64,000 nt of DNA from Rhodococcus sp. IEGM 1379 (GTDB lineage: Bacteria; Actinomycetota; Actinomycetes; Mycobacteriales; Mycobacteriaceae): contig NZ_JASHKR010000004.1 in the NCBI RefSeq assembly GCF_030056815.1, positions 88,014-152,013 of the forward strand, given 5' to 3'. The notes beneath the pieces were generated by a model that was given only the letters and a program-made list of their open reading frames with translations, did not search any database and had not been told where the DNA came from. Shown here in pieces: positions 36,473-47,813 of this stretch. The stretch's first letter is position 1. Each line of letters opens with the position of its first letter. A program made the position numbers and the translations under genes.

Positions 36473-37944
36473 CTGCCCTCACTCCGCTCGACCGTGCCTG
36501 AATAACCCTCACTCCGCTCGACCGTGCCTGAATAACCCTCACTCCGCTCGACCGTATCGTCGTAATAGGTATCGAGCAGATCATTCGCCATCATGGTCAA
36601 CTCCCGGCGTGGCAGTACGGCCAACGCCTCCCAACATCGGTCGAGGGTGTCGTCGAGCGAACGTGCCTCGTCAGGTCTCTGATTCAGCAGGTGTTGCTCC
36701 ACTCGATCGGCAAACACGAGGTAGTCGTGGTCCGTTCCACGCAATGCCTCCTCACCCACGAGATCGGCGAATTCGCGTGCCTGACGAGCCCGAGACAGGG
36801 ACGCGATTGTCTGTGCCGCCAAGTCGAGGTGGTCGGCACGTGTCTGTCCGGGGCCGGCGCCCTTACGCATGAGCCGAGACAACGAACTCAACACGTCCAA
36901 CGGGGGATAAACACCCGCCGCGTGAAGCTCCGGGGAGAGGACCACTTGACCCTCGGTGATGTATCCGGTGAGGTCGGGCACGGGGTGCGTGATGTCCCCT
37001 CCCGGCATCGTGAGAACGGGCAGGACGGTGACCGAACCCGGCAACCCACGGATTCGACCGCAACGCTCGTACAGTGACGCGAGGTCGCTGTACAGATAGC
37101 TCGGATACGCACGGCGACCCGGGATCTCGCCGCGCGCGGCCGAGACTTCTCGCAGAGCTTCGGCATACGCCGTCATATCCGCCATGACAACGAGCACATG
37201 GCGCCCCACCTCGAACGCCAGATGCTCGGCGACGGTCAGAGCGAGTCTCGGAGTCAAGATCCTCTCGACTACCGGATCGTCTGCGGTGTTCAGGAACAGG
37301 ACGAGTTCGCCTGCGGCAGATCGCTCGTCGAGCGCATCGCGGACGCTTGCCGCATCGGGATGCGTCAGCCCCATGCCCGCGAACACAACACAGAAAGCCG
37401 CATCCCCTACTGTCGCCTGCGCGGCCACCTGGGTTGCGAGCGCGAGATGTGGCAAGCCTGGAGCCGAGAACACGGGCAACTTTTGCCCCCGCACCAACGT
37501 GGTGAGCGCGTCGATACCCGAGACACCGGTGAGTACCGGTTCGTTGGGTGACGCACGGTGTATCGGATTGAGCGGGTATCCGGACACCGGTGCGCGGCGA
37601 TCAGCGCTCACCGGGGGTCCCCCGTCGATCGGCTCACCGCGCCCGTTGCACACCCGACCGAGCCAGTCGGTCCCCACGGGAATGTGCAGCGACTCCCCCG
37701 CGAAGATGACGCGTGTGCCTTCAGGGCTCATTCCCTCGGTCCCCTCGTGTACCTGCACGACTGCGAGATCCCCGTTCACTTCGAGAACGAGCCCGTGACG
37801 AATCTCGCCGTTGCCGAGGGAGATCCGCACTGACTCGTCCCAACCGACACCACTGACGTCCCGAACCACCAGAAGTGGGCCGCGTAGTTCTGTGACGTTC
37901 GAGTACTCGACAGCACCGAAACGTGTCTCCCCTGAAGCACTCAC
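36469..37944 (-). CDS. V/A-type ATPase subunit B with repeat tail
   Basis: A 491-residue non-catalytic nucleotide-site subunit. Typical segments: RGPLLVVRDVSGVGWDE, VGTDWLGRVCNGRGEPIDGG, YPSYLYSDLASLYERCGRI and VLTMPGGDITHPVPDLTGYI. The C-terminus is unusual: after TYYDDTVERSEGYSG the decapeptide TVERSEGYSG repeats, ending TVERSEGR, encoded by a 30-bp direct repeat. The GTG start at 37944 overlaps the subunit A stop as GTGA; the longer frame to 38016 is not conserved. Confidence 0.93.
   Translation of the reverse strand: MSASGETRFGAVEYSNVTELRGPLLVVRDVSGVGWDESVRISLGNGEIRHGLVLEVNGDLAVVQVHEGTEGMSPEGTRVIFAGESLHIPVGTDWLGRVCNGRGEPIDGGPPVSADRRAPVSGYPLNPIHRASPNEPVLTGVSGIDALTTLVRGQKLPVFSAPGLPHLALATQVAAQATVGDAAFCVVFAGMGLTHPDAASVRDALDERSAAGELVLFLNTADDPVVERILTPRLALTVAEHLAFEVGRHVLVVMADMTAYAEALREVSAARGEIPGRRAYPSYLYSDLASLYERCGRIRGLPGSVTVLPVLTMPGGDITHPVPDLTGYITEGQVVLSPELHAAGVYPPLDVLSSLSRLMRKGAGPGQTRADHLDLAAQTIASLSRARQAREFADLVGEEALRGTDHDYLVFADRVEQHLLNQRPDEARSLDDTLDRCWEALAVLPRRELTMMANDLLDTYYDDTVERSEGYSGTVERSEGYSGTVERSEGR
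36481..36555 (-). repeat. 30-bp tandem repeat in the subunit B tail (2.5 copies)
   Basis: The unit ACTCCGCTCGACCGTGCCTG plus AATAACCCTC occurs exactly twice (36481-36510, 36511-36540), followed by a half unit ACTCCGCTCGACCGT. The unit is a multiple of three, so each copy adds ten residues (TVERSEGYSG on the minus strand). Copies are identical, which suggests recent slippage or expansion. Confidence 0.95.
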
Positions 37945-39665
37945 GGGAGTTCGCCCAGCCGCGCAAGCATGATCTGCTGATGTCCTCGGACTCCCTCGGC
38001 GTCGTCGGACGCACACTCCTGTGCGGAACGGATGAGAGGACCGAAGTCCGCATCACCGATCACGGCCGCCGAAACCCCCGCTGTGACCAACTCCGAACAC
38101 CGCTCGACAACCACCAGAACCGCATCGACCAGCGCCGCCCCCTTCTCTGCCGAGCAGAACGCGTCATTCGCACTCAATGCGTTCTGCTGCAACACCGATT
38201 CGCGCAAAAGTCGCCCGGCAAGGATGGCAATACGCTCCGCGTCGGGCAGCGACTCCACGCCGACCAGTTCGGCCAGACTGGTGAGCCTGTCGGACTCGGC
38301 CAGCATCGCGGTGATTCGCGCGCGCCGACGACCCCAGTCGGGATCACCGCGACGACTGTGCCACAGCCCGAGCGCCTTTGAGTCGAGCGAGAACGACACC
38401 GCCCACGTCACCGCCGGATAGTGACGCGCGTAGGCCAAGTCGCGATCGAGCGTCCACAGGCAACGCACAAATCGCTGAGTATGCGCCGTCACCGGTTCGG
38501 TCATGTCACCGCCGGACGGCGACACTGCACCGATGATGGTGACGGACCCACGGCGACCACCCAGGGTAACCACGAGGCCCGCTCGCGCGTAGAAGTCTGC
38601 CAGTGCGGATGCCAGCCCGGCCGGGTATCCCTCTTCGACCGGGAGAGCCCCTGTCCGCGAGGAGAACTCACGCAACGCCTCGGCCCAGCGGGATGTCGAA
38701 TCAGCAATGACGACGACGTGATACCCCATGTCACGGAAGTACTCGGCCACCGTGACCCCGGTGTGAATACTGGCCTCACGGGCCATCATCGGCATGTTCG
38801 AGGTGTTCGCGATGACTACGGTTCGCCTGGTCAGCTTGTCTCCGGTACGGGGGTCCTCGAGTGCTTCGAGATCGTCGACGACATCAGCCATCTCGTTGCC
38901 ACGTTCGCCGCAACCGACGTAGACGATGACGTCGGCGTCGCACCACTTCGCTATCTGTTGGAGCAGCACGGTCTTCCCGGTCCCGAAACCGCCAGGCACC
39001 GCCGCGGTACCGCCACGCGCAACGGGAACGAGTAGGTCGAGGACGCGCTGACCGGTATGCAACCCTTCGACGTCGTCGATTCGCAGGCGAAAGGGACGGA
39101 CCCGACGAACGGGCCACGTGGTGACCATCGTGATGTCGACGCCGCCCACGCTCGCGATAACCTCGTCCTCCGGATACGTTCCGGCGGCGATGATCTCGGC
39201 GAGTCCGTGCACCCCCGGCGGCACGAGTACCCGCAGTGGTAACGCATCTTCTCCCCCGACAACGCCGATTTCGTCACCCGATTTCAGGCTCGTCCCCGAA
39301 CTGGCCGACGGTGTGAACGACCAACAGTGTTCCGTATCGCGCACCTGCCGCTCTCCCCCGGGCACGAGCCAGGTTCCGGCGTCGGTCAACGGCCGAAGCA
39401 GGCCGTCGAAAATTCCGCCGAGCAGACCCGGCCCCAACCTGGCCGACAGCGGCGCTCCCTCTGCCACCACGGAAGCACCCGGAGCCAGCCCGCCAGTGTC
39501 CTCGTACGCCTGGATCGTGATGCGCCCATTAGTGATCGAGACGATCTCACCCCGCACTCGACGCTCGCCCAGCGCAACGACGTCGAACATCGACACGTTC
39601 GAGAGGTCCTCTACTTCGACCAATGATCCGGAAACCCGAGTGACCCGAGCGCTCACGGTTCCCAC
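37941..39665 (-). CDS. V/A-type ATPase catalytic subunit A
   Basis: A 574-residue catalytic subunit. N-terminal barrel [20 protein letters not shown], the V-type bulge region, the P-loop [19 protein letters not shown], the catalytic glutamate region [15 protein letters not shown] and [20 protein letters not shown] with [23 protein letters not shown] are all present. The active site therefore appears intact. Its start overlaps the end of subunit E by 13 bp. Gene order and content show a genuine rotary V/A-type enzyme, separate from the housekeeping F-type ATP synthase expected elsewhere in the genome. Confidence 0.95.
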   Translation of the reverse strand: MGTVSARVTRVSGSLVEVEDLSNVSMFDVVALGERRVRGEIVSITNGRITIQAYEDTGGLAPGASVVAEGAPLSARLGPGLLGGIFDGLLRPLTDAGTWLVPGGERQVRDTEHCWSFTPSASSGTSLKSGDEIGVVGGEDALPLRVLVPPGVHGLAEIIAAGTYPEDEVIASVGGVDITMVTTWPVRRVRPFRLRIDDVEGLHTGQRVLDLLVPVARGGTAAVPGGFGTGKTVLLQQIAKWCDADVIVYVGCGERGNEMADVVDDLEALEDPRTGDKLTRRTVVIANTSNMPMMAREASIHTGVTVAEYFRDMGYHVVVIADSTSRWAEALREFSSRTGALPVEEGYPAGLASALADFYARAGLVVTLGGRRGSVTIIGAVSPSGGDMTEPVTAHTQRFVRCLWTLDRDLAYARHYPAVTWAVSFSLDSKALGLWHSRRGDPDWGRRRARITAMLAESDRLTSLAELVGVESLPDAERIAILAGRLLRESVLQQNALSANDAFCSAEKGAALVDAVLVVVERCSELVTAGVSAAVIGDADFGPLIRSAQECASDDAEGVRGHQQIMLARLGELP

Positions 39666-40177
39666 AACCCGGCGATCCGCGCATCGAGCCGCTCGACTGC
39701 ATAATCGGCGAGCGCCTCGAGAGAGAGCACCGCGCGGTGTCCCCGAGTCTGTGCGACGACGCCTCCGGAGAAGTGCTCCAGTACCGTTGCATCGGGTCCG
39801 AGGAGTTCTCGGGCGCGGCGATCCAGTACCGCGCGCATGTTCGGGTAGTCAATGTCATCGATCAGTGCCACGACAGCGGCTCGGACGCGGGTGCGCAGAT
39901 CCTCCTCCACTTCTCGTTGTGCGTTCAAGACGATGCTGCGCGCTTCCCGCCGCGCCCGCCCGCGTTCGGCGCCGAGGATCTCTTCGGCATCCGCTTCGCC
40001 GCGCGCCCTGGCCTCGGCTCGGCTATCGTCCGCTTGCATCTGCGCCAGTGCGAGCGTCGCTGCGGCATCCGAACGTGCTTGCTTTACAAGTCGATCCGCG
40101 TCGCGGCGGGCGTTGGCCAGCAATTCTGCTCTCACGGGCCCGAGAGCATCGGCCACCCGACTCGAAACCTCGGTCAT
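39653..40177 (-). CDS. V/A-type ATPase subunit E (peripheral stalk)
   Basis: A 174-residue alanine/arginine/glutamate-rich protein. The N-terminal two-thirds is one long helix (DRLVKQARSDAAATLALAQM and RARREARSIVLNAQREVEED), the C-terminal part a small globular head contacting subunit B (EHFSGGVVAQTRGHRAVLS). This is the architecture of the subunit E stator. It overlaps subunits F and A by a few bases on either side. Confidence 0.82.
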   Translation of the reverse strand: MTEVSSRVADALGPVRAELLANARRDADRLVKQARSDAAATLALAQMQADDSRAEARARGEADAEEILGAERGRARREARSIVLNAQREVEEDLRTRVRAAVVALIDDIDYPNMRAVLDRRARELLGPDATVLEHFSGGVVAQTRGHRAVLSLEALADYAVERLDARIAGLWEP

Positions 40178-40395
40178 GCTGGAATCACCACCATGAGGTG
40201 TTGCAGCGAGGCGCTGCGTTCCGGCCCGAGAGCCGCGGCGACGCGTGCTGTCACGATGACCACTGCCACGTCGTCACCCAATTCGTCCCACACGGCACGA
40301 ACGGTGTCGTCGTCTTCTGCAGGCATCACCACGGCTCCACCGAGCGCGAAGCCCTGTATGTCTGCGAGCTCACCCAGCGCAACGACCCTGTCCAT
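40174..40395 (-). CDS. V/A-type ATPase subunit F
   Basis: A 73-residue Rossmann-like protein: ALGELADIQGFALGGAVVM, a short acidic helix and VAVVIVTARVAAALGPERSA ending HLMVVIPA. This is the compact domain of V-type subunit F, which sits in the rotor next to D; it is shorter than the usual ~100 residues because the mobile C-terminal helix is missing. ATG 40395 follows the K stop closely; the end overlaps subunit E in ATGA. Confidence 0.78.
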   Translation of the reverse strand: MDRVVALGELADIQGFALGGAVVMPAEDDDTVRAVWDELGDDVAVVIVTARVAAALGPERSASLQHLMVVIPA

Positions 40396-40402
40396 CTGAC
40401 CG

Positions 40403-42212
<1,810 letters not shown>

Positions 42213-42234
42213 GCGCCTCGGCTCCCCACCGATG

Positions 42235-43197
42235 TCACGCCACCCCATCGAATGCCTCTGTCACCGTTTCGTATTCGCGAACCACACCGGCACCACCTCC
42301 GCGCGCTGCAGATTCGAGTGCTGCGCGCACGCGCCACGCATCAGCAGCCAAGACCGCCAGCACACCCACAACCGGCGGACGGGAGAATTCGGATCGACGC
42401 ATGAGTTCGAAACCGTCACTTTCGATCCGCTGCCACCACCTACTCTCCGCACGCCACAAGTCCGTAGGTTCATCAACATCACGCAGCACCCATTGCGTGT
42501 CTCTCGGCAGACGGGAAGACAGTCCCGACACGGTCGTGGATCGAGCTGTCGCCGATACGAATTCCGACCCGAGAATTCGAGATGCGCGATAAGCGAGGGG
42601 CTTGGGAAAATCGCGAGTTCCCAGTACGGATTCCCGAACCACTAGCAGCGCCGACGCCGCCCGCGCCCATCCGGCGGCCTCGGGAATGAGCGCAGCAACT
42701 CGATCTGCCCACGCCAACCTAATACCGACTTCAATCCCCCACGCCGTCTCACCGCCGATGTCCTTCCAGCGAGACGTACTGAGCGCCAATCGAATGCCCT
42801 TCGGCGAGGAGGCTCCGGCCAGCCGAGACCACGCCGTATCGAGCGCACCCAAACTGTATGTCGGGCCTTCCATCTCGCCGCCGATGCCATACAGACGTTC
42901 ATCGATATTGGCAATTTCGAATCCCCGGGCAAGGAGACGAAGAGCATGCACACCCGCGCTGGGCAACCAGCCGGCGAGCACTCGCAGGTGCCACAGAAGT
43001 GTTGCCCCGACACGGTGTTGTGCTTCCCCGAGCGTGTCGCCGACTCGAACATCATGTCCGTACGGCGTCGAGGCCAGAACGGACAGTGCCGCAGGAAGAT
43101 CGGGACACAGCGCAAGATCGTGTGCGCCGGCCGCGCCGAGACGCCTCCGGGCGAGCGCGCGGGCCCGAACCGTACCCGCCACCCACGACGCACTCAC
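42235..43197 (-). CDS. V/A-type ATPase subunit C
   Basis: A 320-residue soluble subunit, about the normal length, that sits as a socket on the membrane rotor ring and holds subunits D and F. Seen: VAGTVRARALARRRLGAAGA, LLARGFEIANIDERLYGI, WGIEVGIRLAWADRVAAL and the C-terminal FELMRRSEFSRPPVVGVLAVL, which match the three-lobed subunit C/d family (N-x-x-L..R repeated helical layout). The start overlaps the end of the G/H gene by four bases. Confidence 0.8.
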   Translation of the reverse strand: MSASWVAGTVRARALARRRLGAAGAHDLALCPDLPAALSVLASTPYGHDVRVGDTLGEAQHRVGATLLWHLRVLAGWLPSAGVHALRLLARGFEIANIDERLYGIGGEMEGPTYSLGALDTAWSRLAGASSPKGIRLALSTSRWKDIGGETAWGIEVGIRLAWADRVAALIPEAAGWARAASALLVVRESVLGTRDFPKPLAYRASRILGSEFVSATARSTTVSGLSSRLPRDTQWVLRDVDEPTDLWRAESRWWQRIESDGFELMRRSEFSRPPVVGVLAVLAADAWRVRAALESAARGGGAGVVREYETVTEAFDGVA

Positions 43198-43628
43198 GAA
43201 TGCGCCCCCTTCAACACATTTCGAGCTAGGTCAAGGGCTCTATCGACGTATGCCGGAAGTCGATCCGCAGCTCGACTCCGCACCGCAGCCGCGTCCAGCT
43301 CCGCCGCAGCCAATGCTGCCTGGGACACCTGCTGTGCCCGTTCTCCGGCACTTGCCATCGCAGCGGCACGTACATCCTCGAGTTCGTTCCCGGCTGATTC
43401 GACGAGGACATGCGCCTTTTCCTTTGCTTCACAACGGATTTGATCTGCATCGAAACTAGCCTGTTCACGAATTCGGCGAGCATGCGCCACAACACCGGAA
43501 AGCTCACCGAAAACGGGTTCAAGCTCCGCCGCGAGTTCCAAAGGCCGATCGGCCGGTACACCCACAGCGGCCGCTGCGCCGGGGGCACCCGCAGGCCGGA
43601 AGCGCTCGAGAAAGTTGTCGAACCTCAA
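43194..43628 (-). CDS. V/A-type ATPase peripheral-stalk subunit G/H-like
   Basis: A 144-residue, alanine-rich protein that is almost wholly helical from residue 40 onward (VVAHARRIREQASFDADQIR, EDVRAAAMASAGERAQQVSQ). It lies first in the operon, where subunit G/H belongs, and such right-handed coiled coils pair with subunit E. The assignment is from position and heptad-like pattern, because these subunits share little sequence. The operon promoter must lie in the 194-bp gap to the divergent kdp genes. Confidence 0.65.
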   Translation of the reverse strand: MRFDNFLERFRPAGAPGAAAAVGVPADRPLELAAELEPVFGELSGVVAHARRIREQASFDADQIRCEAKEKAHVLVESAGNELEDVRAAAMASAGERAQQVSQAALAAAELDAAAVRSRAADRLPAYVDRALDLARNVLKGAHS

Positions 43629-43759
43629 CGCCGAGCACCTCCCGGAATTGTCTGCGATCTATCCATACTCGCAATGTCTGAGTCAATTGGGAAGGACGAT
43701 CGGGCAGGACGGCGGTTCCCTAAAGCGTTGGTGAAGGTGCACGATGGGAAGTGGCACCC

Positions 43760-43788
43760 AAAACCCTCGAGGTGGGCGCGAGGGTTTT
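43760..43788 (+). terminator. Hairpin with T tract in the kdp leader (attenuator candidate)
   Basis: AAAACCCTCG and CGAGGGTTTT form a perfect 10-bp stem around a 9-base loop, with the 3' arm ending in four T. It lies 35-63 bp upstream of the first kdp-operon reading frame. No gene ends here: the V-ATPase operon leaves to the left and kdp to the right, so a normal terminator has no customer. It is best read as a leader terminator that can stop kdp transcription, although a relic or a boundary for antisense transcripts is possible. Confidence 0.6.
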
Positions 43789-43822
43789 CGTGAATCCTCA
43801 CAGCCTCCGACAAGGAGCAAAA

Positions 43823-43906
43823 ATGCCTGTTCTAGCGTTCGTTGTACTGACGGTGATGATCTTCGTCGTGCTGGTCTTGGTGCAACGAGCGGTGGAGCGA
43901 TTGTGA
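43823..43906 (+). CDS. 27-residue single-helix peptide preceding kdpF
   Basis: [20 protein letters not shown] followed by QRAVERL. AAGGAG lies five bases before the ATG. The product is a single hydrophobic helix with a positively charged C-terminus, so it should insert with its C-terminus inside. The stop codon overlaps the kdpF GTG start as GTGA. It is not KdpF itself, which follows, but is probably another small subunit-like stabiliser of the pump or a leader peptide for coupling. I recall similar unassigned peptides ahead of actinobacterial kdpF genes but cannot name a family. Confidence 0.65.
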   Translation: MPVLAFVVLTVMIFVVLVLVQRAVERL

Positions 43907-43992
43907 GCATCTCCAACGTCGTCGGCCTGATACTCGCGGTGTCGCTTGCCTGCTTCCTGATCGTCGCGCTTCTCTTCCCAGAGAGGTTCTAG
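43903..43992 (+). CDS. kdpF: KdpF, small subunit of the high-affinity K+ pump
   Basis: A 29-residue single-pass protein reading [20 protein letters not shown] then ALLFPERF. The [23 protein letters not shown] pattern is the recognised KdpF signature; it stabilises the KdpABC complex in lipid. The start is GTG 43903, overlapping the stop of the preceding peptide. The TAG stop shares a G with the GTG start of kdpA at 43992. Confidence 0.88.
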   Translation: MSISNVVGLILAVSLACFLIVALLFPERF

Positions 43993-45662
43993 TGTCGACC
44001 GCGACCTCCGGGATCCTGTTCGCGGCATCCCTTGTGCTCGCGTTGGCGCTGGTACACGTACCGCTGGGCGATTACATGTACCGGGTGTACAGCGGGACAA
44101 AGCATTCCCGCGTGGAACGAGGAATCTACCGTGCGATCGGTGCCGACCCTGACCGTGAGCAAGCCTGGCCGGTCTATACCCGCAGCGTGCTGGCGTTTTC
44201 GGCAGTGAGCATTCTCTTCCTGTTCGGACTTCAGTTGGTACAACAGCATCTGCCACTGCATCTGCCTGATCCGGCCACCGAGATGACGCCGTCACTGGCG
44301 TGGAACACCGCTGTCAGCTTCGTGACGAACACGAACTGGCAGGCATATTCGGGCGAATCCACGATGGGGCACGTGGTCCAGATGGCCGGTCTCGGAGTTC
44401 AGAACTTCATGTCGGCAGCGGTGGGCATTGCTGTGGCGATGGCACTTGTTCGCGGATTTGCCCGCAAACGCACCGGCGAACTCGGAAATTTCTGGGTAGA
44501 TCTGATCCGCGGCACCCTGCGCATCCTGCTCCCGATCGCCGTGATTGCCTCCATAGTGCTGATCGCCGGCGGCGTCATCCAGAACTTCCACCTCGGCACC
44601 GAGGTCGTCAATCCCCTCAGTGGCACCGCACAGACCATCACCGGCGGACCGGTGGCCAGCCAAGAAGCAATAAAGTTGTTGGGCACCAACGGCGGTGGAT
44701 TCTACAACGCAAATTCTGCCCACCCCTTCGAGAATCCGACCGCCTGGACGAACTGGGTCGAGGTCGTCCTGATGCTGGCGATAAGCTTCTCGCTGCCACG
44801 AACCTTCGGCCGGATGGTGGGCAGCAAAAAGCAGGGGTACGCGATTGCCGCGGTGATGGCCACCTTGTCCATCGTGAGCGTCACCATCATGAACCTTGTC
44901 CAACTACAGCACCATGGATCGGTACCCACGGCGGTCGGAGCGTCGATGGAGGGCGTGGAACAGCGGTTCGGCGTCGCCGATTCGGCGGCTTTCGCAACGT
45001 CGACGACATTGACCTCCACCGGCGCCACCAGTTCGGCCCACGATTCGTACACCAGCCTGGGCGGATTGATGGCGATGTTCAACATGCAACTCGGCGAGGT
45101 CGCACCGGGCGGCGCAGGCTCTGGCCTGTACGGGATGCTCATCCTCGCCGTCATCACCGTCTTCATAGCCGGGCTCATGGTCGGCCGCACCCCGGAGTAC
45201 CTCGACAAGAAGATCACAGCACGCGAAATCAAACTTGCTGCGTCCTATTTTCTGGTCACCCCTCTCATCGTCCTGGTCGGAACTGCCACTGCCAGCGCGT
45301 TTCCGGCCCAACGTGCGGCCATGCTCAACACAGGGCCGCACGGCCTGTCCGAAGTCCTCTACGCGTTCACATCGGCAGCCAACAACAACGGCTCCGCCTT
45401 CGCCGGACTGTCCGCAAATACCTTGTGGTACAACACCGCTCTCGGAATCGCAATGGTGTTCGGCCGGTTCCTGCCGATCATCCTCGTGCTGGCACTGGCC
45501 GGTTCACTTGCCAGGCAAGGCACCATTCCGAAATCGATAGGCACCCTGCCGACACACCGACCACAGTTCATCGGCATGGTCGTCGTCGTCACCCTGATCC
45601 TGGTCGCGCTCACCTTCCTCCCCGCGCTTGCACTCGGACCCCTGGCGGAAGGGATCCACTGA
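43992..45662 (+). CDS. kdpA: Potassium-transporting ATPase subunit KdpA
   Basis: A 556-residue membrane protein with ten predicted helices and four pore-loop repeats that select K+: [55 protein letters not shown] and [16 protein letters not shown] carry the selectivity-filter glycines. Length is normal. GTG start overlaps the kdpF stop; the kdpB ATG overlaps its TGA. This is the K+-binding part of a P-type pump used at low external K+. Confidence 0.96.
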   Translation: MSTATSGILFAASLVLALALVHVPLGDYMYRVYSGTKHSRVERGIYRAIGADPDREQAWPVYTRSVLAFSAVSILFLFGLQLVQQHLPLHLPDPATEMTPSLAWNTAVSFVTNTNWQAYSGESTMGHVVQMAGLGVQNFMSAAVGIAVAMALVRGFARKRTGELGNFWVDLIRGTLRILLPIAVIASIVLIAGGVIQNFHLGTEVVNPLSGTAQTITGGPVASQEAIKLLGTNGGGFYNANSAHPFENPTAWTNWVEVVLMLAISFSLPRTFGRMVGSKKQGYAIAAVMATLSIVSVTIMNLVQLQHHGSVPTAVGASMEGVEQRFGVADSAAFATSTTLTSTGATSSAHDSYTSLGGLMAMFNMQLGEVAPGGAGSGLYGMLILAVITVFIAGLMVGRTPEYLDKKITAREIKLAASYFLVTPLIVLVGTATASAFPAQRAAMLNTGPHGLSEVLYAFTSAANNNGSAFAGLSANTLWYNTALGIAMVFGRFLPIILVLALAGSLARQGTIPKSIGTLPTHRPQFIGMVVVVTLILVALTFLPALALGPLAEGIH

Positions 45663-47812
45663 TGTCCACAACGACGATTCCGGAGTACTCCGGTCCATCG
45701 AAACCACCGAACCCGGCCAGTCGGGTGCGCAGTGGTGTCGTGGATCCGAAAATGATGGTTAAAGCACTGCCCGACGCGGTACGCAAGCTCGACCCGCGCA
45801 CTCTCTGGCGCAATCCCGTGATGTTCATCGTCGAGATCGGAGCAATCTGGAGCACAGTTCTGGCCGTCACGGATTCAACGTGGTTTGCCTGGTCGATTGT
45901 CTTCTGGCTCTGGCTGACGGTGATTTTCGCCAACCTCGCCGAGGCTGTTGCCGAAGGCCGAGGGAAGGCTCAAGCAGACACTCTCCGCCGTGCCAAAACC
46001 GACATGATCGCGCGCCGCCTGAAGAATTGGCGTCCCGGAGCTGCCGTCACCGAAGAGCAAGTGCCCGCGCCGCAACTCCAGCAAGGTGACGTCGTGCTCG
46101 TGACAGCGGGGCAGACCATTCCCGGCGACGGAGATGTCGTGGAAGGCATTGCATCCGTGGATGAGTCGGCGATCACCGGTGAATCCGCCCCGGTGATTCG
46201 CGAATCGGGAGGCGACCGATCCGCAGTTACGGGCGGCACTCAAGTGCTCTCGGATCGTGTCGTCGTCAAGATCACTCAGAAGCCTGGTGAGAGCTTCATC
46301 GACCGGATGATCGGGCTCGTCGAAGGTGCGAACCGGCAGAAGACACCGAACGAGATCGCCCTCAATATCCTGCTGGCAGCATTGACAATTATCTTTATTT
46401 TCGCAGTGGCTACCTTGCAGCCTCTGGCCATCTATTCCAAAGCCAACAATCCCGGCGTTCCCGACACGTCAGCCTTGGACACAAACGGTGTCACCGGCAT
46501 CGTCATGGTGTCACTGCTGGTCTGTTTGATCCCGACCACGATCGGGGCCCTGCTTTCAGCTATCGGCATCGCCGGAATGGACCGCCTGGTGCAACGAAAT
46601 GTCTTGGCGATGTCGGGACGTGCGGTCGAGGCGGCCGGCGATGTCAACACTCTGTTATTGGACAAGACCGGCACCATCACGCTGGGCAACAGGCAGGCCT
46701 CACAGTTCTTTCCGGTGTCGGGAGTGACCGAAAACGAACTTGCCGATGCGGCGCAGCTTTCGAGCCTCTCGGACGAAACCCCGGAGGGGCGATCGATCGT
46801 GGTGTACGCCAAGTCTGCGTACGGGCTGCGCGAACGCAGTCCAGGCGAACTCGCACAGGCGAATTGGGTCGCATTCACCGCACAGACACGGATGTCTGGT
46901 GTCGATCTCGCCGACGGGCGCCAACTGCGGAAGGGGGCTGCTGCTGCGGTTGCGGGTTGGGTCCGTCGCCTCGGCGGCGAGGTTCCTGCGCACCTCGGCG
47001 AGCTCACCGATGGTATTTCCGCGGCCGGTGGAACACCGCTGGTCGTCGGCGAGGTCAAGGACGGTCGGGCTGCGGTACTGGGCGCCATCTACCTCAAGGA
47101 CATCGTCAAGCGGGGCATGCGGGAGAGGTTCGACGAGATGCGCCGGATGGGTATCCGCACTGTGATGATCACCGGCGACAACCCGCTGACAGCGAAAGCA
47201 ATTGCCGAGGAAGCCGGCGTCGACGACTTCTTGGCCGAGGCAACACCCGAGGACAAACTGGCGCTCATCCGACGTGAACAGGGTGACGGCAAGCTTGTCG
47301 CGATGACGGGTGACGGCACCAACGATGCGCCTGCATTGGCGCAAGCCGACGTAGGTGTGGCCATGAACACCGGAACCTCAGCGGCAAAAGAAGCCGGCAA
47401 CATGGTGGATCTGGACTCCGATCCGACCAAGCTCATCGAGATCGTGAAGATCGGTAAGCAGCTGCTCATCACGCGCGGCGCTCTGACGACGTTCTCGATC
47501 GCCAACGACATCGCCAAGTACTTCGCCATCATTCCGGCCCTGTTCGTGACCATGTTCCCCGGACTCGACCGACTCAACATCATGCGGTTGCACAGTCCTC
47601 AATCGGCGATCCTGTCGGCCGTCATCTTCAACGCCATCATCATCGTCGCTCTGATCCCGTTGTCACTGCGAGGTGTGAAATACCGACCGAGCAGCGCCGC
47701 ACAACTACTGAGCCGCAACCTGTACATCTACGGCCTCGGTGGAGTCATCGCCCCGTTCGTGGGGATCAAGCTCCTCGACCTGATCGTCCGATTCCTCCCT
47801 GGGATGTCATGA
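45662..47812 (+). CDS. kdpB: Potassium-transporting ATPase ATP-binding subunit KdpB
   Basis: A 716-residue P-type ATPase that energises KdpA. Phosphorylation motif [17 protein letters not shown] (Asp), the TGES motif [15 protein letters not shown], and the hinge motif [20 protein letters not shown] are intact. The frame is open far upstream inside kdpA, but the overlap of ATG 45662 with the kdpA stop and the conserved N-terminus ([20 protein letters not shown]) fix the start. Confidence 0.96.
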   Translation: MSTTTIPEYSGPSKPPNPASRVRSGVVDPKMMVKALPDAVRKLDPRTLWRNPVMFIVEIGAIWSTVLAVTDSTWFAWSIVFWLWLTVIFANLAEAVAEGRGKAQADTLRRAKTDMIARRLKNWRPGAAVTEEQVPAPQLQQGDVVLVTAGQTIPGDGDVVEGIASVDESAITGESAPVIRESGGDRSAVTGGTQVLSDRVVVKITQKPGESFIDRMIGLVEGANRQKTPNEIALNILLAALTIIFIFAVATLQPLAIYSKANNPGVPDTSALDTNGVTGIVMVSLLVCLIPTTIGALLSAIGIAGMDRLVQRNVLAMSGRAVEAAGDVNTLLLDKTGTITLGNRQASQFFPVSGVTENELADAAQLSSLSDETPEGRSIVVYAKSAYGLRERSPGELAQANWVAFTAQTRMSGVDLADGRQLRKGAAAAVAGWVRRLGGEVPAHLGELTDGISAAGGTPLVVGEVKDGRAAVLGAIYLKDIVKRGMRERFDEMRRMGIRTVMITGDNPLTAKAIAEEAGVDDFLAEATPEDKLALIRREQGDGKLVAMTGDGTNDAPALAQADVGVAMNTGTSAAKEAGNMVDLDSDPTKLIEIVKIGKQLLITRGALTTFSIANDIAKYFAIIPALFVTMFPGLDRLNIMRLHSPQSAILSAVIFNAIIIVALIPLSLRGVKYRPSSAAQLLSRNLYIYGLGGVIAPFVGIKLLDLIVRFLPGMS

Positions 47813-47813
47813 C

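Noticed and set aside
36477-36560. Possible CRISPR-like or IS-end repeat
   Set aside because: The copies are contiguous, without spacers, and keep the reading frame of subunit B; it is a coding tandem repeat.
43630-43822. c-di-AMP (ydaO-type) riboswitch ahead of kdp
   Set aside because: Only the terminal hairpin is evident; the conserved core elements of the ydaO motif are not visible by eye.
44300-45661. Upstream extension of the kdpB frame to 44300
   Set aside because: It overlaps kdpA in another frame, and the kdpB start is fixed by conservation and by the overlap with the kdpA stop.
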